Positions 23,301 to 37,313 are shown, counted from the stretch's first letter. The stretch: DNA of 64,000 nt from Pocillopora verrucosa (GCF_036669915.1 NC_089313.1:15863575-15927574), one strand, 5' to 3'. Numbers and translations: made by a program. Notes: generated by a model from the sequence alone, not told the origin.

Positions 23301-26300
23301 TAATTTAGAACTTCAGGAAAAGAAAGGAAAAATCCCGTGCCGTCTCCAAACCTCAAGAGGAAGATAATGTAAGCAAAGAAATAATTTTGAAGAGAAAAGT
23401 CATCTCAACGAGATCTGTTTTTTTTTTAATTTTTTTTTTTTTGTTTTCGAAACGATAATTTGAATCCCTCAATATAGATTCTTTTACTAGGAACCGCCTA
23501 CCGTAGTGCTGGGGAGGATTCAATTCCAACGGTCGTTTCTTCGACAGATTTCAACTTAGAGTGACTTTTAATACAGTTAATACAGTACCCTTCAATACAC
23601 CATATGTTACCCTTCACATCAGTTGTCGGGTCAAACCATGCGGCTACTTCAATACGCTAAAATATTACCAAGAAAATGCGGATATATGAATACACATGCT
23701 CAATAAAGGAAGTACCAAACTGAAATTGCATTAAACTCATGATCATGGATGTTTTCAGAGGTTGATGTCTATATGGAGATCTACATATATACTGTGAAAC
23801 AAAGTTACGATGATTGAAATTCGCCTTAATTGTTATTTTCCAAAAACTTGACCCAAACTCCTCAAGGCGTAGTGACACACGTCTTACCATACTGCAGCGA
23901 ACGTTTTTCTCAAATTTGATGTTAGAGACATTCTGCAAAAAACCCAACCTGCATGTAACCGAGCGAATTGGATATTACACCACACAAACGAACGAGGCTC
24001 TTTTTTTCCATTTTCATAGGATGTAAGCGTATCTAGAGAAGTAGAGATGAAAGCACTTAGCGCGTCATGCATCTATAAAAAGTAATATCACCGAGTGCTC
24101 ATGTACGGAAACCTGTTCTCAGCAGATATTAGCTTTCATAGTCCAACATAAAACTTTGGTACGAGTGCATAGCACAAGTAATGTTACTTTACTACTGTTA
24201 TGTGTTATGTGGAACTTTGACCAACCAAAACTGAATCAAATCGTAACGCTTCAATAAATCAAATTGCAGCGACTGCTCTAATTTGCGTCATTCTTATGCA
24301 GAGCAATTTTTACCGGTAGTAATTAGAACAGTCAACACTGATCGAAGGTAAATGACATCGATGAAATTCTTCCTCTTGATATTGAAGCCCTTCTTTTGTA
24401 ATAAAGTGTTTCTGTTTCAGTGAACACGAGGGCAGACATTTTGAGAAACTAGACGTTACTGAGGAAACAATGTAATTGGCAAAATATCCGCCCGAACAAC
24501 TCAGTCCTGTGACTCAACGAGCTGATATTTGTCATTTGTAGTAGGAGGGATCTTGATGAAGTATTTTTCGCTCTGGTGAAATTTTGAGAACAAACAAGGA
24601 ATGGAAAAGCCTAATCTTAGAATGGCCATGCGCGACTTCCGTACATTTTAGTTTTCCAGCGTATCACCGAGGACCCAGGTGCTACAGACTAGCATGCAGG
24701 CAAATATACGTAAAAAGAGACTTTTGACTGTTACTGTTTTTCTCTTGCCAGCTCCAAAGCCTGCTTATTGAATATCATGATAACTTAATACACAAATATT
24801 TCATAGATTTGACCAGTAACTAAAGGCTATGGAGATAAATAGGAAGATTGAGAAAACTAAAATGAAGGCTCTGTTCACGCAAATAAATGAAACCTAGTTT
24901 CAGCAATAGTTCAGATACAGTGTATTTATACTGTTTGAATTTATTTAACGGGAACAAGATCGAAGTTATAGTGGCAAAATACCTACTTGTCTATTTTTAT
25001 CGACAAGAACATCGGCCGTAACAACAAAGAAATTTTCACATGCTCTTATTTTAGCATGCACATCCTAGCCTTGATTGCTAAACGTTCGACTAACATTATC
25101 TTGGGTGGGCGGCAAATAAAAGCTACAGACTTTCACGGCGCTCGTACATGATCTGGATTAATGCCAATCTTGACTGATTCGACCCTCTAGGCCTCAGCAT
25201 CCTATGCAAACTTCCTGATTACCTAAACCCGTATCTGTCAGTTGGCGGAGGGCTCAAGAAAATGGCATGGTTCTTTTTAGTTTTTAACGTAATTACGATG
25301 CTAAGGCATGTTATAGACACGGTCTCTAGCAGTGAATGTTGGAGGATAACTTGGTTCTTTAGTCTTGGAGTTTTAGATACTTCATTTGAGTACTGAGTAT
25401 GTGCAGTGAGATAGTTTATCAATGTTTTCTACTGAGCTACCTGCAAGATTGTAAAAACTGTCGATCTTACAAGGTATTCGGACCACATGGATAATGTAAG
25501 TCACCCACTTTCGGTGGACTAAGTCATCTGGGATTAATATTATTTCACATATCAATCGAGAGTAAAACTGAGGAGAAAACCAGTGTTATTTTCGCACTTT
25601 AATAGGAAAATGATCCAACCATGTCAAGAATCTTGGAAAAAAGGCACGTCATCATAAGCGAAGTCCGATATGATTTATTAAAACCTCTCTGGTCCTCATA
25701 TTGACGTTGACAGGAAGTGCATCAACATTGCAGACTATTAATGGAAACATTTTTATTTCCTGCTTATTGAGCACTAAAATTTGAAATATCGGTAACAGTT
25801 TCTTTCTTCCCAATCACAGGGCCTAAGTCGAGAGATGCCACCCTTGAGCTCAGTTCAAATTTTTTTTTTAAAAAAAAGGCCACTGTAGGACATCAGGTAC
25901 GGAAAAGTCAAATGTTTTTTTTGATTTTGACTACATCCAAGTAAAACAACCTGAACCGCAAATTTCTCCAGCCCCTCACGTCCGTATAGCTCGCACTTTG
26001 TGGTATCGTGAGAGGTGACAGGAAGGCTATGGAACTTGAGACACATCACATATACCAGCACATACGAGAACCGTTCATTTCCTTCCTTCCTTCTGAGCGA
26101 TTAAGTTTAACGGAGAATCTCTCCATTGCTAATTAGAAACTTCTAACGTTACATTCACAGAGGAAATAAATACCTTCCAATTTAATAGCATTTACTTAAG
26201 CATAAAATTTTTGGTGATATTATGGTCTTGTTATTCCCATCTACGTCAATGAATCGTACCAATCATGTATTTACTTATGTTTTGAGCCCAATTTCGTAGG

Positions 26301-26796
26301 TGTTTCTTGGAAAACAATTTGTGATGGTCCAAAAATAAACATCTGAAACATCCTCTGAGACAGACGTTTCTAATATTCCACCATCATTGTCGTGAAACAA
26401 TTTTCGTAGAAGCCATATTGACTCGCTATCATAAGTGTCTCACAGAAAAAAAGAGACCATTTTCTACTCCAACCATTATTGTACACCAACATGTAAATCA
26501 AAGAAAACTTGAAGTTGTTACGATAGTAAAACCAAGACGACATGACAAACATTCGCAAACGTTTCAGAAACTATTGGTCAGCAATCTAATATTTTTGGAG
26601 AGTGGTCATGCGAGTGGTCATCAAAAGCATGGATACTCGCGCCATTCAAGAGCCACTTTTTAATCTCTTTCAATTCGGCTCAATATATGAATGAATTTCT
26701 TTGTTAAAAAGATATTGCTCTATTCTTTCAAAATTCTCTTCCACGTAGACAATCAGACCACCCCATTCAAGTGCTATTTTGGAATTTGTCGAACAG
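20380..26796. other. Upstream flank of galaxin-like gene 2
   Basis: Non-coding, colinear with 5856-14934 apart from indels. A block at 21895-22145 has no counterpart in unit A. No gene supported. Confidence 0.5.
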
Positions 26797-26805
26797 CATA
26801 AAAAG
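26797..26805 (+). promoter_or_regulatory. TATA-like box of galaxin-like gene 2
   Basis: CATAAAAAG lies 47 bp before the ATG, in a stretch almost identical to the gene 1 promoter. Confidence 0.5.
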
Positions 26806-26851
26806 GGAGGGAGTTTGAGCAAAAGGTACATCGTCCGATAGCGGTACAACC

Positions 26852-29644
26852 ATGGCTAGAGTTCTTCGCTTCCTCGCTGTTTTACTGGTAGCTATAGCTG
26901 TCGTAAATGCTGAAACCTTCGAAGATAATGCTGATAATCCTGAAGAGGTAGCAGCAGAATCCGAGCTTCTAAACTTAAATGAAGGTTTAGAAAACCTTTC
27001 TGATCAAGTAGAGTACAAAGGTATGAAAATGGATCTTTTCTTAAAAAATTTCTTTGAAATGATAAGAAAGTAACTTAATTCAGTCTCCCACGAATGTGCT
27101 TCCGAGACGAATGATTTCTCATTAGTTTTTATTTCACGAACTATCTACAGTATTTTAATTTTTTGTATGATAAAAAATTAAACTGTTCCAAGCTTATAAA
27201 TGTGGGAGGTGAGTGCACCAAAAAAGAATATTCAATGGATGAATTTTAATTTTTTTATATCGACAAGATGTATATCCTACAGTGTGGTCTGTGCGAAATA
27301 TGGAGTCAAAAGAGCAACCTTAATTTCAATTTGAGGTTTTTCTTCGAGTTTTGCGAGGCTTATTTTTGTACTCTTTACTTCTTTACATCTGTTCCCCCGT
27401 TTTTATCATCTCACTGGACATGATGTACAGTTCCTGATTTTTAATCAATATGATCGCAACCGTTTTTCCTTTAAAGAACTTTCTCTCTAGCCTCAAGCCT
27501 TCCTTTTCGAATGAATATATATCTTACTAAATTTAAGTTAACGTGTGTGTATGCTACACAATGTCTAGGAATGATGGAATAACCTCGACCACAAGTTTCT
27601 CAAATGAAAATGATTCAACATTCCATAATCAAATCACTCAATCAATTAATGAGTTAATCGGTTAAGAGTGCAACCAATCAGTCCGTCAATCAGTCATTCA
27701 GTCACTCATCCATGTTAACAACTTAATACTCTTTCAGCCGAGGACAGCGAAGAAACGGAAGAAGAACAGCCAGAAGATACTCCTATAGAACAAGACACCG
27801 TGAAAGAAGAAACTTCATACGAGGCAGCTGAGGAGGAGAGTGACCCAGGTGGGGCAAAACACCTTTCTAAAACTAAAGCATGAAGTAAGCTTACAAGATG
27901 TTGAAACTATTCTCTTGATAGGAGAAATGATTCATTTTTCCGATTACATCATGCCACTGAATTTTCTCTTCGATCACTAAGTTTAAAATGTACCATTTTG
28001 CTTCGTTTCTATCAATCATTCAATCAGTGATTTCCATAAATATGACTAAGACCACGAATGTCCTGTAGCTCACGAGAAGAGTTTATGAATTGCAATACGC
28101 CTAATTTCCGGTTGGAGAACTGGGATTTATGGAAGGGAATTTCATGGAATAATTTGCCAGAAACTCGATTCGATCAGCTAATTTTTTGGCAATATTTTCC
28201 ATTTTCTGCAGAGGAGGATGCCCAAGAAGACTATCCACAAGATGACGATGAAATAGAGCATGACATGGGTAGAAAATTATGTTACTAACAGTTGCCAATA
28301 CCTCGAAATTACAGACGAAATGTAAAATAATATTGACAGCCAATACAACATTCAGCGGAAGAAAATAAATAGTTTGTTTCCAAATGTACTAATTCATCTT
28401 CATCCGAGTGATCAATTTCCTATCAAAATTGCTAACACGAATGACAATTTGTAATTTTAAAAGATAAAAGACCCAAGGTCTGACACAAACAGCTTTCAGT
28501 GGCTATCTATCTGATCCGTTTGACATCATGATTGGTTCAAATTGACCCAGTATCTTTTATGTAATGGATCAGGACTGTCCATTAATATAGACCCGATTCC
28601 CTTCGCTAGTAAAAGAAATACAGCAACGAACTGGTGCTTTCAAAATAGTACAGTAAACTTCGTACCTAAATTAACAAAGTGGAAAATGAAGAGTTTCTCA
28701 TCAGTTTCTTCACCCCAATTAATAGTACAATTTAAGGATTTGATGTTCTAGTCCAGAAACAATTCGATATATTGTGGATGAATAATAATTTTTTTCTTGA
28801 ATTATCAACAGAAAACAGTGAAGAAGACGAGGAATTGGAAGAAGAGCAAGATGAGGACTATTCAGGTAAAATTTATAATTTAAATATGTATCTTCACTAT
28901 TTCTGAACCGCACCAGTTACTTTACTCCTTCTTGAACAATAATTGTTTGCATAACGAACCACCCGCTCCTTCTTCGTTTCATTAGATTCAGACCGAGAAG
29001 AGGGTTTCTTAGACATGCCAAAGGAAGACGTTACTTGTGGTAAACATTTCTTCAGTCTGACAAAAAAATGTTGCAATGGCAAAGTGGTCCCAAAGAAATT
29101 CATATGCCTTAGTCTTCCCCTGAAGTGTGGTTGGCGTCGCTACAACCCAAAGACCCACCGATGCTGTAACCTCGGAAAATTGCGTAAAGTCGTTCCACGA
29201 TATGCAATCTGCCCTAGTCCTCCCCTAACGTGTGGTTTGCGTCGCTACAACCCAAAGACCCACCGATGCTGTTACCTCGGAAAATTGCGTAAAGTCGTTC
29301 CACGATATGCAACCTGCCCTAGACCTCCCCTAACGTGTGGTTTGCGTCGCTACAACCCAAAGACCCACCGATGCTGTTACCTCGGAAAATTGCGTAAAGT
29401 CGTTCCACGATATGCAACCTGCCCTCGTCCTCCCCTAACGTGTGGTTTGCGTCGCTACAACCCAAAGACCCACCGATGCTGTTACCTCGGAAAATTGCGT
29501 AAAGTCGTTCCACGATATGCAACCTGCCCTAGACCTCCCCTAACGCGAACGTGTGGTTTGCGTCGCTACAACCCAAAGACCCACAAATGTTGTGATCGCC
29601 GAATACTCACTCCCTTATATCGTAGTTGCCCTCTGAAGTACTAG
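26852..29644 (+). CDS. Galaxin-like protein 2 (acidic N-terminus, 6 di-Cys repeats)
   Basis: Exons 26852-27020, 27738-27848, 28212-28268, 28812-28865 and 28986-29644 give 349 residues; every intron is phase 1. Residues 1-20 form a signal peptide (VAIAVVNA). Residues 21 to about 140 are acidic, with one EDSEETEEEQPED exon and a separate EEDAQEDYPQDDDE exon that gene 1 has lost. Residues 148-349 hold six di-Cys units. The first is divergent (CGKHFFSLTKKCC), the second to fifth are 35-residue units (CGLRRYNPKTHRCC), and the last ends CPLKY as in gene 1. A 6-bp insertion before the last unit adds Arg-Thr. It is the tandem-duplicate sister of gene 1, probably secreted with a similar matrix role (inference). 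AATAAA is at 29836-29841. Confidence 0.88.
29036..29641 (+). repeat. 105-bp coding tandem repeat of gene 2
   Basis: Six units; units 3-5 are almost identical at DNA level. The unit consensus differs from that of gene 1 at many positions (YLGKLRKVVPRYATC against IYGIQRNVVSRYASC), although the surrounding introns and flanks of the two genes are near-identical. Confidence 0.9.
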
Positions 29645-30279
29645 TGGTTTCCCACAATCCAGTGATCTGCCAAGTACCTTGACCAGAAAGTCAACGAATT
29701 TTTCCTCGTGGGAGTTTTCATGAAAAGTAACAATATGGGTAAAGCCGCACTACTCTAAGTAAAACTTAAGAGCAATTAATGTCCTAATCTGACGACGATG
29801 CTAATGTTTAAGACATTTATGTAATGTTCGGTTGAAATAAACTTAAATGCTTTCCTCATTAATGTGTTGTTGCTGTTATAGAAATGAGGGGTTTCTCCAT
29901 CAAATTTTACTTGCAAAATTTCCCCAGAATCCTTCCTTCGTCTCGGCCAGACGTTACTCACTTCGTTCATTTTTACATGCAGCTCTGAATTTGTAACTAC
30001 ATCGGGGTTTAGCCTTCCTTGGTCTATAAGCGTGTGAACATTAAATGGCCGAGAAGTTAACTTCAGCACTATCCTGATAGAGATCACTAACTTGGTTCTA
30101 GTCCTTCTCTTCTGGCCCTTCCTCAGCGAGCAAAGACAAATTATGCTGTAAACTGAATATGGCTGAACAAAGCTATTAGTGCGTCGTGGTTTTCACAATT
30201 GGTGGGAGACATCGTGCTAAGGATCAGAAAATAAAACAAGGATGACTCAATTTTAGTTTTATGTAGGTTGTTTTTCCTG
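29645..30279. other. 3' flank of gene 2
   Basis: Colinear with 19740-20379, with AATAAA at 29836. No gene seen. Confidence 0.5.
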
Positions 30280-33200
30280 TTTCAGAGTTGGAATGCGTCG
30301 TTGGCTAGGAAAAAAAAATTAATATCCACAATTTTAAAGTTCTTCATCTTAACTGTGAGAACCCAGTTAAATGCAGTGACTACATGAGAAAGCTTTGGTG
30401 GAGATGCACTTTGTTCCCTGGCGAAGCACATCCTTTTCTAGAATTTGTGTTAAACAGCGGTTTTGATTGTTGATTTCTAACAATACTAATCAAAGTATTC
30501 ATCACTTTTAGGGTATGCAAAAGAAATCGGCTAATCTTTACGCTTGAATGTTCCTCGGTCAAAAAGTGTCATTAACCCAAAAAAACATCCAACAATCAGT
30601 AATGACCTTTTAACTACACAACACAAACAGGTGAGGCTCTCTGCTTCCCTTTTCATAAAGGGATGATCGGAAGATATATGTTTTGGCGGATATTGGGAGA
30701 TCCTGAGTCTAGGAAAGTTCTCTATAAGAGTCGGCGTCGATCGGAACATAAGAGAGTCTGTAAAACTAAAGTTTACTACGGTAGGCATCTACCTCGACTA
30801 GGGGTCAAATGAGTGGCCATTTGACAACCTTAATTTTTTGATATTGGAAAAGAAGACTGTTGATTGATCAATCGTTAAATCCTGCTCAGAGCTGACCTTC
30901 GAGCAAGTTATTGAACTGGATGGAGTTTTAAGTGTAACTTTACTTCAAAACGCACGAGCGATAGCCAATTTGTCTCCCTTTACTAGTTTGCCTTTGTTTG
31001 TCTAACCAAAAACCGGCTGAAACTATGGAAAGAAAAGGATGTAAGGGGAACAATATAGCTGCCTGATTAGTCGAGAGATGTAACTTGGGAATGAATGGTA
31101 GAGTAGTAGTGCGAATGTTGTTAAAAGTGTTATAATCTTTATATAATATATAATATATAATATTATTATAATATAAACCTTTGAAGGCAGAGAAAAGCCC
31201 AATAAATCTGCAGCTAAAATCATTTGCGTTCTCGTGTAGAGGTTCAGTGTTAATCGCATGCTTCGTTCTACTTATGCACGGCTTTAAAAATATCGATCTC
31301 AAGACTTTTCATTGGCTTAGCTATCATGGGCTATGAGCCACTATACCATGCCCTACAAATGTGTTACGTTTAGGCTTAAAAACATAAAGTTGGGAAGTTT
31401 TGTATACATTTTGGGGTGTTTTTGATAACATAATTTTCCCACCCGTGCCTGTTGGATATGAGATGATTTTCGCCAACTAGGCCTTATCTCAGATCCAACG
31501 CGCGCTCCTAGAAAAATTGTGTAATATTCCTCTTAGCATGCATGCGTATCAAGGAGTCGGATACCAAATTAGTTTTACGGAATATACATTTTTCTTCACG
31601 TAAGTGAGTACAATACTCGTTTCCATAAGGAATTATCAGCCCAATGATGTCAAGCTGAGGCCCTTTGAGGGAGTGGGTTGCCACTAACTCTCCCAAAACA
31701 CCGAATGCGCTGTCGAACATGGTCAAAATGAAAACTGCTCGTGTGGAACGGAGGATTCTAATCGACATTATTTCCCACCGGAAAAAGTTATTTAAAAGGC
31801 TTGAAAGCAATCACGTTAATTAATACTGTGACCAGACTTGTTTTACAAACGTTACGTAGGCATTTTGATAAAGTAAGGAAAAGACACAATTTTCACAATT
31901 CCTATCGTTCTAAATCAGGGCATTATTTCAAACTATTACATGCCATCAATTAAGATGACGATATTTCCTTAAAAGGTGTGTGTAATTGCAAGGCCTGAGA
32001 GCTAGTACATTTATTCATACCGCGACCAAACCTTTCCAACAATCATTGCGTGTACATTGGTAATCGCAAGGAATTAACAGAATAACAAAATCTACACAAC
32101 TTCCAAACAAGCGAATGAATATTTTCAGAACGGGGCACTATTACATTATATAACAGAAACTGAAATAAAGCGATTGACAGAGAGTAACAGTAGATGAAGG
32201 AATCAGGATTTCTGGTGAGCAAGAATCTTAAACTATGTTAGTGTTGGTGACCGTATCTGTTGCTAAAGGAATGATTTAAATTATTTTTACTTGACTTTCT
32301 AGAGTTCTTGTGAAGTTGACGTTCCATCTTAGGGTAATTGCGTTAAACGTAGAGTGATTTTACAATAAAAAAAATTCGCCTGTTTCGAATGAGAAGGTCA
32401 TTTTCTCAAAATTTACCCCCATGAGTCAATGATTCTACAGAAATGTACGTTCGTTCAAAGTATCTCACGAAAGTAGTTCGTGGAAGTAGTACTTATGACA
32501 TGAACTAGAAAACCTAGGAGGTGCATTCATTTACGACATGATTACTTTGAATCACAATGGCCACACTGCAAGCGGAACAAGTGACAAGTAGATTCCATTT
32601 ACGCAAAATTGCTGTTATTGGTGAGAATAGAATATAAGGTCTCAAACGTTTTCTGAAGATAAGTTTTGATATACAGTTTTAGGAACTCTTCACGGTGGAC
32701 AATTTCCATCATCAACTCAGTTAATAAAACCAAATTATCTAGAGATATAGAAGGCCTTCAGGAGCCATAAAGATCGATACCTTGTGCCTTTTTGTAGCAT
32801 CTTTGTGTTGGCGTACAAGAGTACCGACGTATTGTTAAAGCCTTCCAGTTTTTTATTGTTTATTTGATTCCACGCGAATAGCGACGAATTTTCGAACAAA
32901 AAAAAATTAATAACTAACAATATAAAGCTGCAAAAGAATAAGCAAATACTGCAAACTAATGCAATTATCATTCAGACAACTGCTCTCACTTTCACTGTTA
33001 AAAAAAGCTTATGGCAATTCGCACGCAACAAAATTAAGGACACGCTAAACGGGCTAACCACTTATTTTGAAAACATTAAAGGAAGAAGGACTTCTAACGT
33101 AGCAGACAGTGTGATAAACGATCGTGAGTGAGATATCCTTTGAAAGTACATTTTTTACTTCGTTTTATAAAATACGTGATTAACTTTTCTCCTATAATAC

Positions 33201-36200
33201 GCTCTTCCTTCTAGTCCTGTTCAGGACGGTCTTTTTAAAGCAATAGCATAAATCGCGTACGCCTGAAAACTGGTCAAGGCACCAATCTTGAAACTCTTAA
33301 AGAAATATTAAGTCTAGAAAAGTGATTCACCCGCAAGCGCGAGGCTGCGAGAAACACGCACACATTCATAAATTCAGGGGCCGCCCACATTTCCTGAAGC
33401 TTTTTCCACTTCACAGCTCCAGTGTCATAGCTCTAGTGTCAATAAAAAATATTGGTGTCAATGTATGGAAGGTGTTCGAAGTACAATGTCAATTTTGCAA
33501 GGTGCCCAAAACTGACTTGAACTGAACATCAACTTGTGTCAAATTCGCTTTCTGATAGCAGTTCAGCTTGGATATTAATCCTTTTTCCTTGCAGCTCCTG
33601 CTTTGCCTCTCTGGTTTCTTAAAAAGAGCATCCATCCATCATTCATCATTCGAAAAAAAAAAAAAAGAGTTTCTTTGTGTTAGACACTTTTCGGTTGGTG
33701 TGACTTCAAACAAATGCAATGTTTTTAAAGAGCCAATACTCACCAACTTCATGGTTCTTAAGGTTTACTTCCTATTCACTGCACGATTCTTGGATCAGTT
33801 TAGAAGCCACTGGCTACATCAGCACGTTGAAGGGGAAAAAATATGCAATAGGAATGATAAATTCACAGACAATACCCTCTCAAGAGAAAAATCTTCCTAA
33901 GTTCGAAGAATCAATTATGGAAAACATTTAACAGTAGGTAAATCTAATTGTTTCGTAGGGCTTCATTTGAATGAACCCTTCGTTAAACTTAGTTTCAAAA
34001 AGATTTTAGTGGAATGGAACGGAAAAACGAAAGCCAATGTCCCAGTCGTCTTAAGAATGGGAACTTCGAAGAGAACCGATCATCATCACCATTCTCGACA
34101 TTTTACCGGAAACTATCGCCATAAAAACAAAGTGCAAAGTATCAAGCGCATAACACAGGCACATGGAGATGAAAAAGATAACCTTATCGGTTTCAGAGGA
34201 AAACATTGACATTTTGCCTATAACAAATTTTTTAAAAAATCGGAAAGGCTTAACGACGAAGTCTCTGGCCGCCACTGGCATGTGGTAAATGTACAAAATA
34301 ACGAGGTCTACCGCTTTGAATTTGAGCACCACCACAGGTGTTAACCAACATTGTTTTCGTCAGTAGACTTAGGAACAGCGTTTTTTGTTGCAGGGGATTT
34401 TAAAAACACGCCTTGGCAGACATCTTAGGTTCTTTCTGCTTGGTTTATCGATGTGGGCAGAACGCTGGAAAAATGATCGCTAAGCACGATATTATATTGC
34501 TTGCTGTATCAAAGCATGCCGTAGTAGTAAAGTTTATTTTAAAAAATTTCTTTGGCAGTAAGTTCCAAATTTAAAAATCAGTGAGTAAAAGAATGAGACT
34601 CAAACAAGCTGTTAGATTAAAGCTACCTCGGAGACATGGAAAAATTAAAAAATCGGCTTCATAATGGAACCTGTGAAGAGTTAGAAAAGAAAAAAAAATA
34701 CATAAAAACAAAAGCCTCGACCTACAGCAAAGCAAAGCTTCACTGAGTATAGATTTAAAAAATGAGCAGGGGTTTCACCTATGCGTGTCAAAAAAAATCC
34801 GATATTGTTCAAGCGGGATGGCGTCACTCTTCTTCAAATTTCTCAATGACTTCGGTCCCAATATTTCGTATTTCTTTCACTTCAGCTGAAAAGGAATGTA
34901 TTGGCAGCCAAAAATACACAAGAATTCAAGCGCATATTAAAGAAATTAGGCGAAAGCAAAATAAATTTTGATTCTACTGTCGCCGTTATCAAAAAGAAGG
35001 ACAACGCTTATGAATATTGTTAGAAAGTTTGTCTTAAATTTGGAAGCTGTAAATCAAGGCCATTATTTAGATCTTTAGGACTGTGTTATACCATATTTCA
35101 AGTTTTCATTGGCACTGCATTCGTAATCAGCTGTGCATAGTTATAAACGAATATAGTTATTTTAAATAACGACTCATTAGCTATGCTGACAAACTTCATC
35201 AGGTTAAAATGAAGATTTCAGCTCGGTTCATAACTCGGGAGCAAAACTGTGCGAAACGATTCAATCATGGTTTTCTTCCTTAACCCATTCTTTAAATGCA
35301 AAATATCACATAAAATCACTGTCAATTTTTTGATGAAAGTTCATCAGAAGAACACAGGTTTGATAATTTTTTCAATAACCAGCTCTCCTGCTAGAGAAGG
35401 GTTTTATAGGTTCATGATCATTTTACATATCAGAATAAAATTAAAACCCTCATCCGTTCAGTAGACTTGGCTCTTTTTGACAGCCAATCTCAACATTTGG
35501 ATATATCGTTGTTTACAGAAAAGCCAATATAATTTCCTCTTTGTCAGTATTTTAAATCCTTTATTCACTTTTTTTTTTGCGATATTTCATCTTTGGCTTT
35601 CTTTTTCAAGATGCAGTACAACAAAGCGAAACATTGCAAAATGAACCATGAATAATATGCCATGGTATTCCTTTGTTTCGCGATGTCACCAGTCAGCAGT
35701 TTTTAACACTTCAGACCTCGTCATTAGCATCCCAAAGGTGCTCAAACGTTTAATTAGTTATTCAACAGATTACGCCTAAACCCTAAAGCAATACGCACTT
35801 CAAGTCTTGACACGAATGAAAGAACACGCTATCATGTGGTAAAACCGCTCAACGTGGGTGTGGTATCGTCGTCGGTATCTGTGCGATAAATGTACTCTTA
35901 CTTGGTATGCAAGACCTTTTGGCTTGTCACGAAATGACGATAGCTAAGAGGCTTTTAAAAACAGAAGTTAAAATTATATTTCCAGAAAAAAAGCGCCTTT
36001 GTCTGACCGTCGGCCCTTACTATTCTGTTCCTTCTTAAGTTTAATGTTTTTTCTTTTTATTATAACATACTATGATTGATTGCCCTCCTCTTAACCGACC
36101 CTTCCACGGGTTCTGTCAAATAGAGTTTAAGCTTTCCTAATTAAAACTGCTTAGAATTTGAAATATTAAGTATTACGTTAATGCATTTTTATTTACACTG

Positions 36201-37305
36201 TCTTCTTCTTGAACACCTCAATCAGGCCAACATCGAGAGAAATACTCGAGTTGAAGTATTACTGATATTTCCAGCGTAAAATATTTGTACCTTTCCTTGT
36301 GAAGTCAGATATCAGTCCATTGTGGTCAACGCACGTTATTTCCACTTAACAATATACAAGTTTCCCTATCAACGTCCCAATATGGAACAAATTGCTACCA
36401 ACGTTCTCTTTCGCAGGTAACAAGCGTGAATCACGCTTGAACAACCCTCTCTAACATCCGCATAGCTTTACTAACACTATTCTTGGAGAGAAAGACATTG
36501 AGAGTCTCCCATGCCAGAAAACGGAAAAACAAGATGAAAAAAAACATCCTAAGCTGTTGCTACGACGACATTAAAACGTTCTAATTTTTTCCGTTTCTTT
36601 CTGGAGAAAGCCGAAATGGTGCACTGAGGGGAAAAAAAAGATGTCAGTTAAAGAGAGTCAAAGATGTGTGACGTATTTGTCTATCAGTTTCATCGCTGAA
36701 GCTTGCTGCGGATAACACAATAAAGCTATTTTAGTTATAAATTTTGGTAACGATTGCTACATAGTTAACAAAGTTATCTACCTCCTTAAAAGAGAATGAC
36801 GCCAACGAAATGAAGAGCCGGAGCAGCCCATTAATAAGGGAAAAAGTTTTTGTAATTTTTTTGTCTCAGGGTGAAAGGTTGGCTTTGACATGAACATGCA
36901 ACTTGCAGCAACTTTATGTCATATGCCGTTTTGCTCTCACTTCGAATATGTTTTTACGTGCCAAAGAGGAACAATCTTTTACCGTTAGGCACGATCAGAC
37001 ACAATACATCGTACAAGAACTACAGTCGAATCCCAAGAAAAGACTACTGGATATTGGTATTTTTATCAACCTGTTCCCTACGTATTTTTACACGAGGCCT
37101 CAGTCACGCTGAATCACGGAGAGAGCTAAACTTAGGAGGTACTTGGCTATATGTAGGCGTCTGTAATTAAACGGAAATTTTCCAGTCCTTTAAATATTTT
37201 CTTTGTTTTTTTATCTTTTTGGTTTGATGAATGAATTTACGTAAATATCAAGTAGGTCATAAACGTCCCCCTAGACAGAATCATGCTGTTCCCACGCTAG
37301 AACGG
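30280..37305. other. Intergenic region with no recognised gene
   Basis: About 7 kb of AT-rich DNA. It holds an ATATAATATAT-rich tract near 31140-31170, the copy of the gene 1 intronic repeat at 32250-32800 and homopolymer runs. Several ORFs of 60-120 codons exist, but none shows a domain, signal peptide from an ATG, or splice-supported continuation. Confidence 0.4.
32250..32800. repeat. Extragenic copy of the gene 1 intronic repeat
   Basis: Matches 16400-16935 and 17180-17705 but is more diverged. No acidic exon follows it, unlike in gene 1. It also carries a piece reading GGTGGACAATTT before AACTCAGTTAATAAAACC, as in the repeats at 56.2 and 58.1 kb. It is either a dispersed repeat or a relic of another galaxin-like gene. 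Confidence 0.65.
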
Positions 37306-37313
37306 TATAAAAG
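37306..37313 (+). promoter_or_regulatory. TATA box of galaxin-like gene 3
   Basis: TATAAAAG lies 58 bp before the first ATG of gene 3. Confidence 0.6.

Larger units (their letters stand above)
20380..30279. repeat. Segmental duplication unit B (contains galaxin-like gene 2)
   Basis: Head-to-tail copy of unit A. It begins GAAAACTATATATATATC at about 20381 and ends GTTTTTCC near 30278. Relative to A it lacks the fold-back element and the 39-bp inverted copy, and carries about 250 bp extra at 21895-22145. Confidence 0.9.

Noticed and set aside
34051..34335. ORFs on both strands in the 33-35 kb region
   Set aside because: Short, no domain, overlapping on both strands, no splice continuity.
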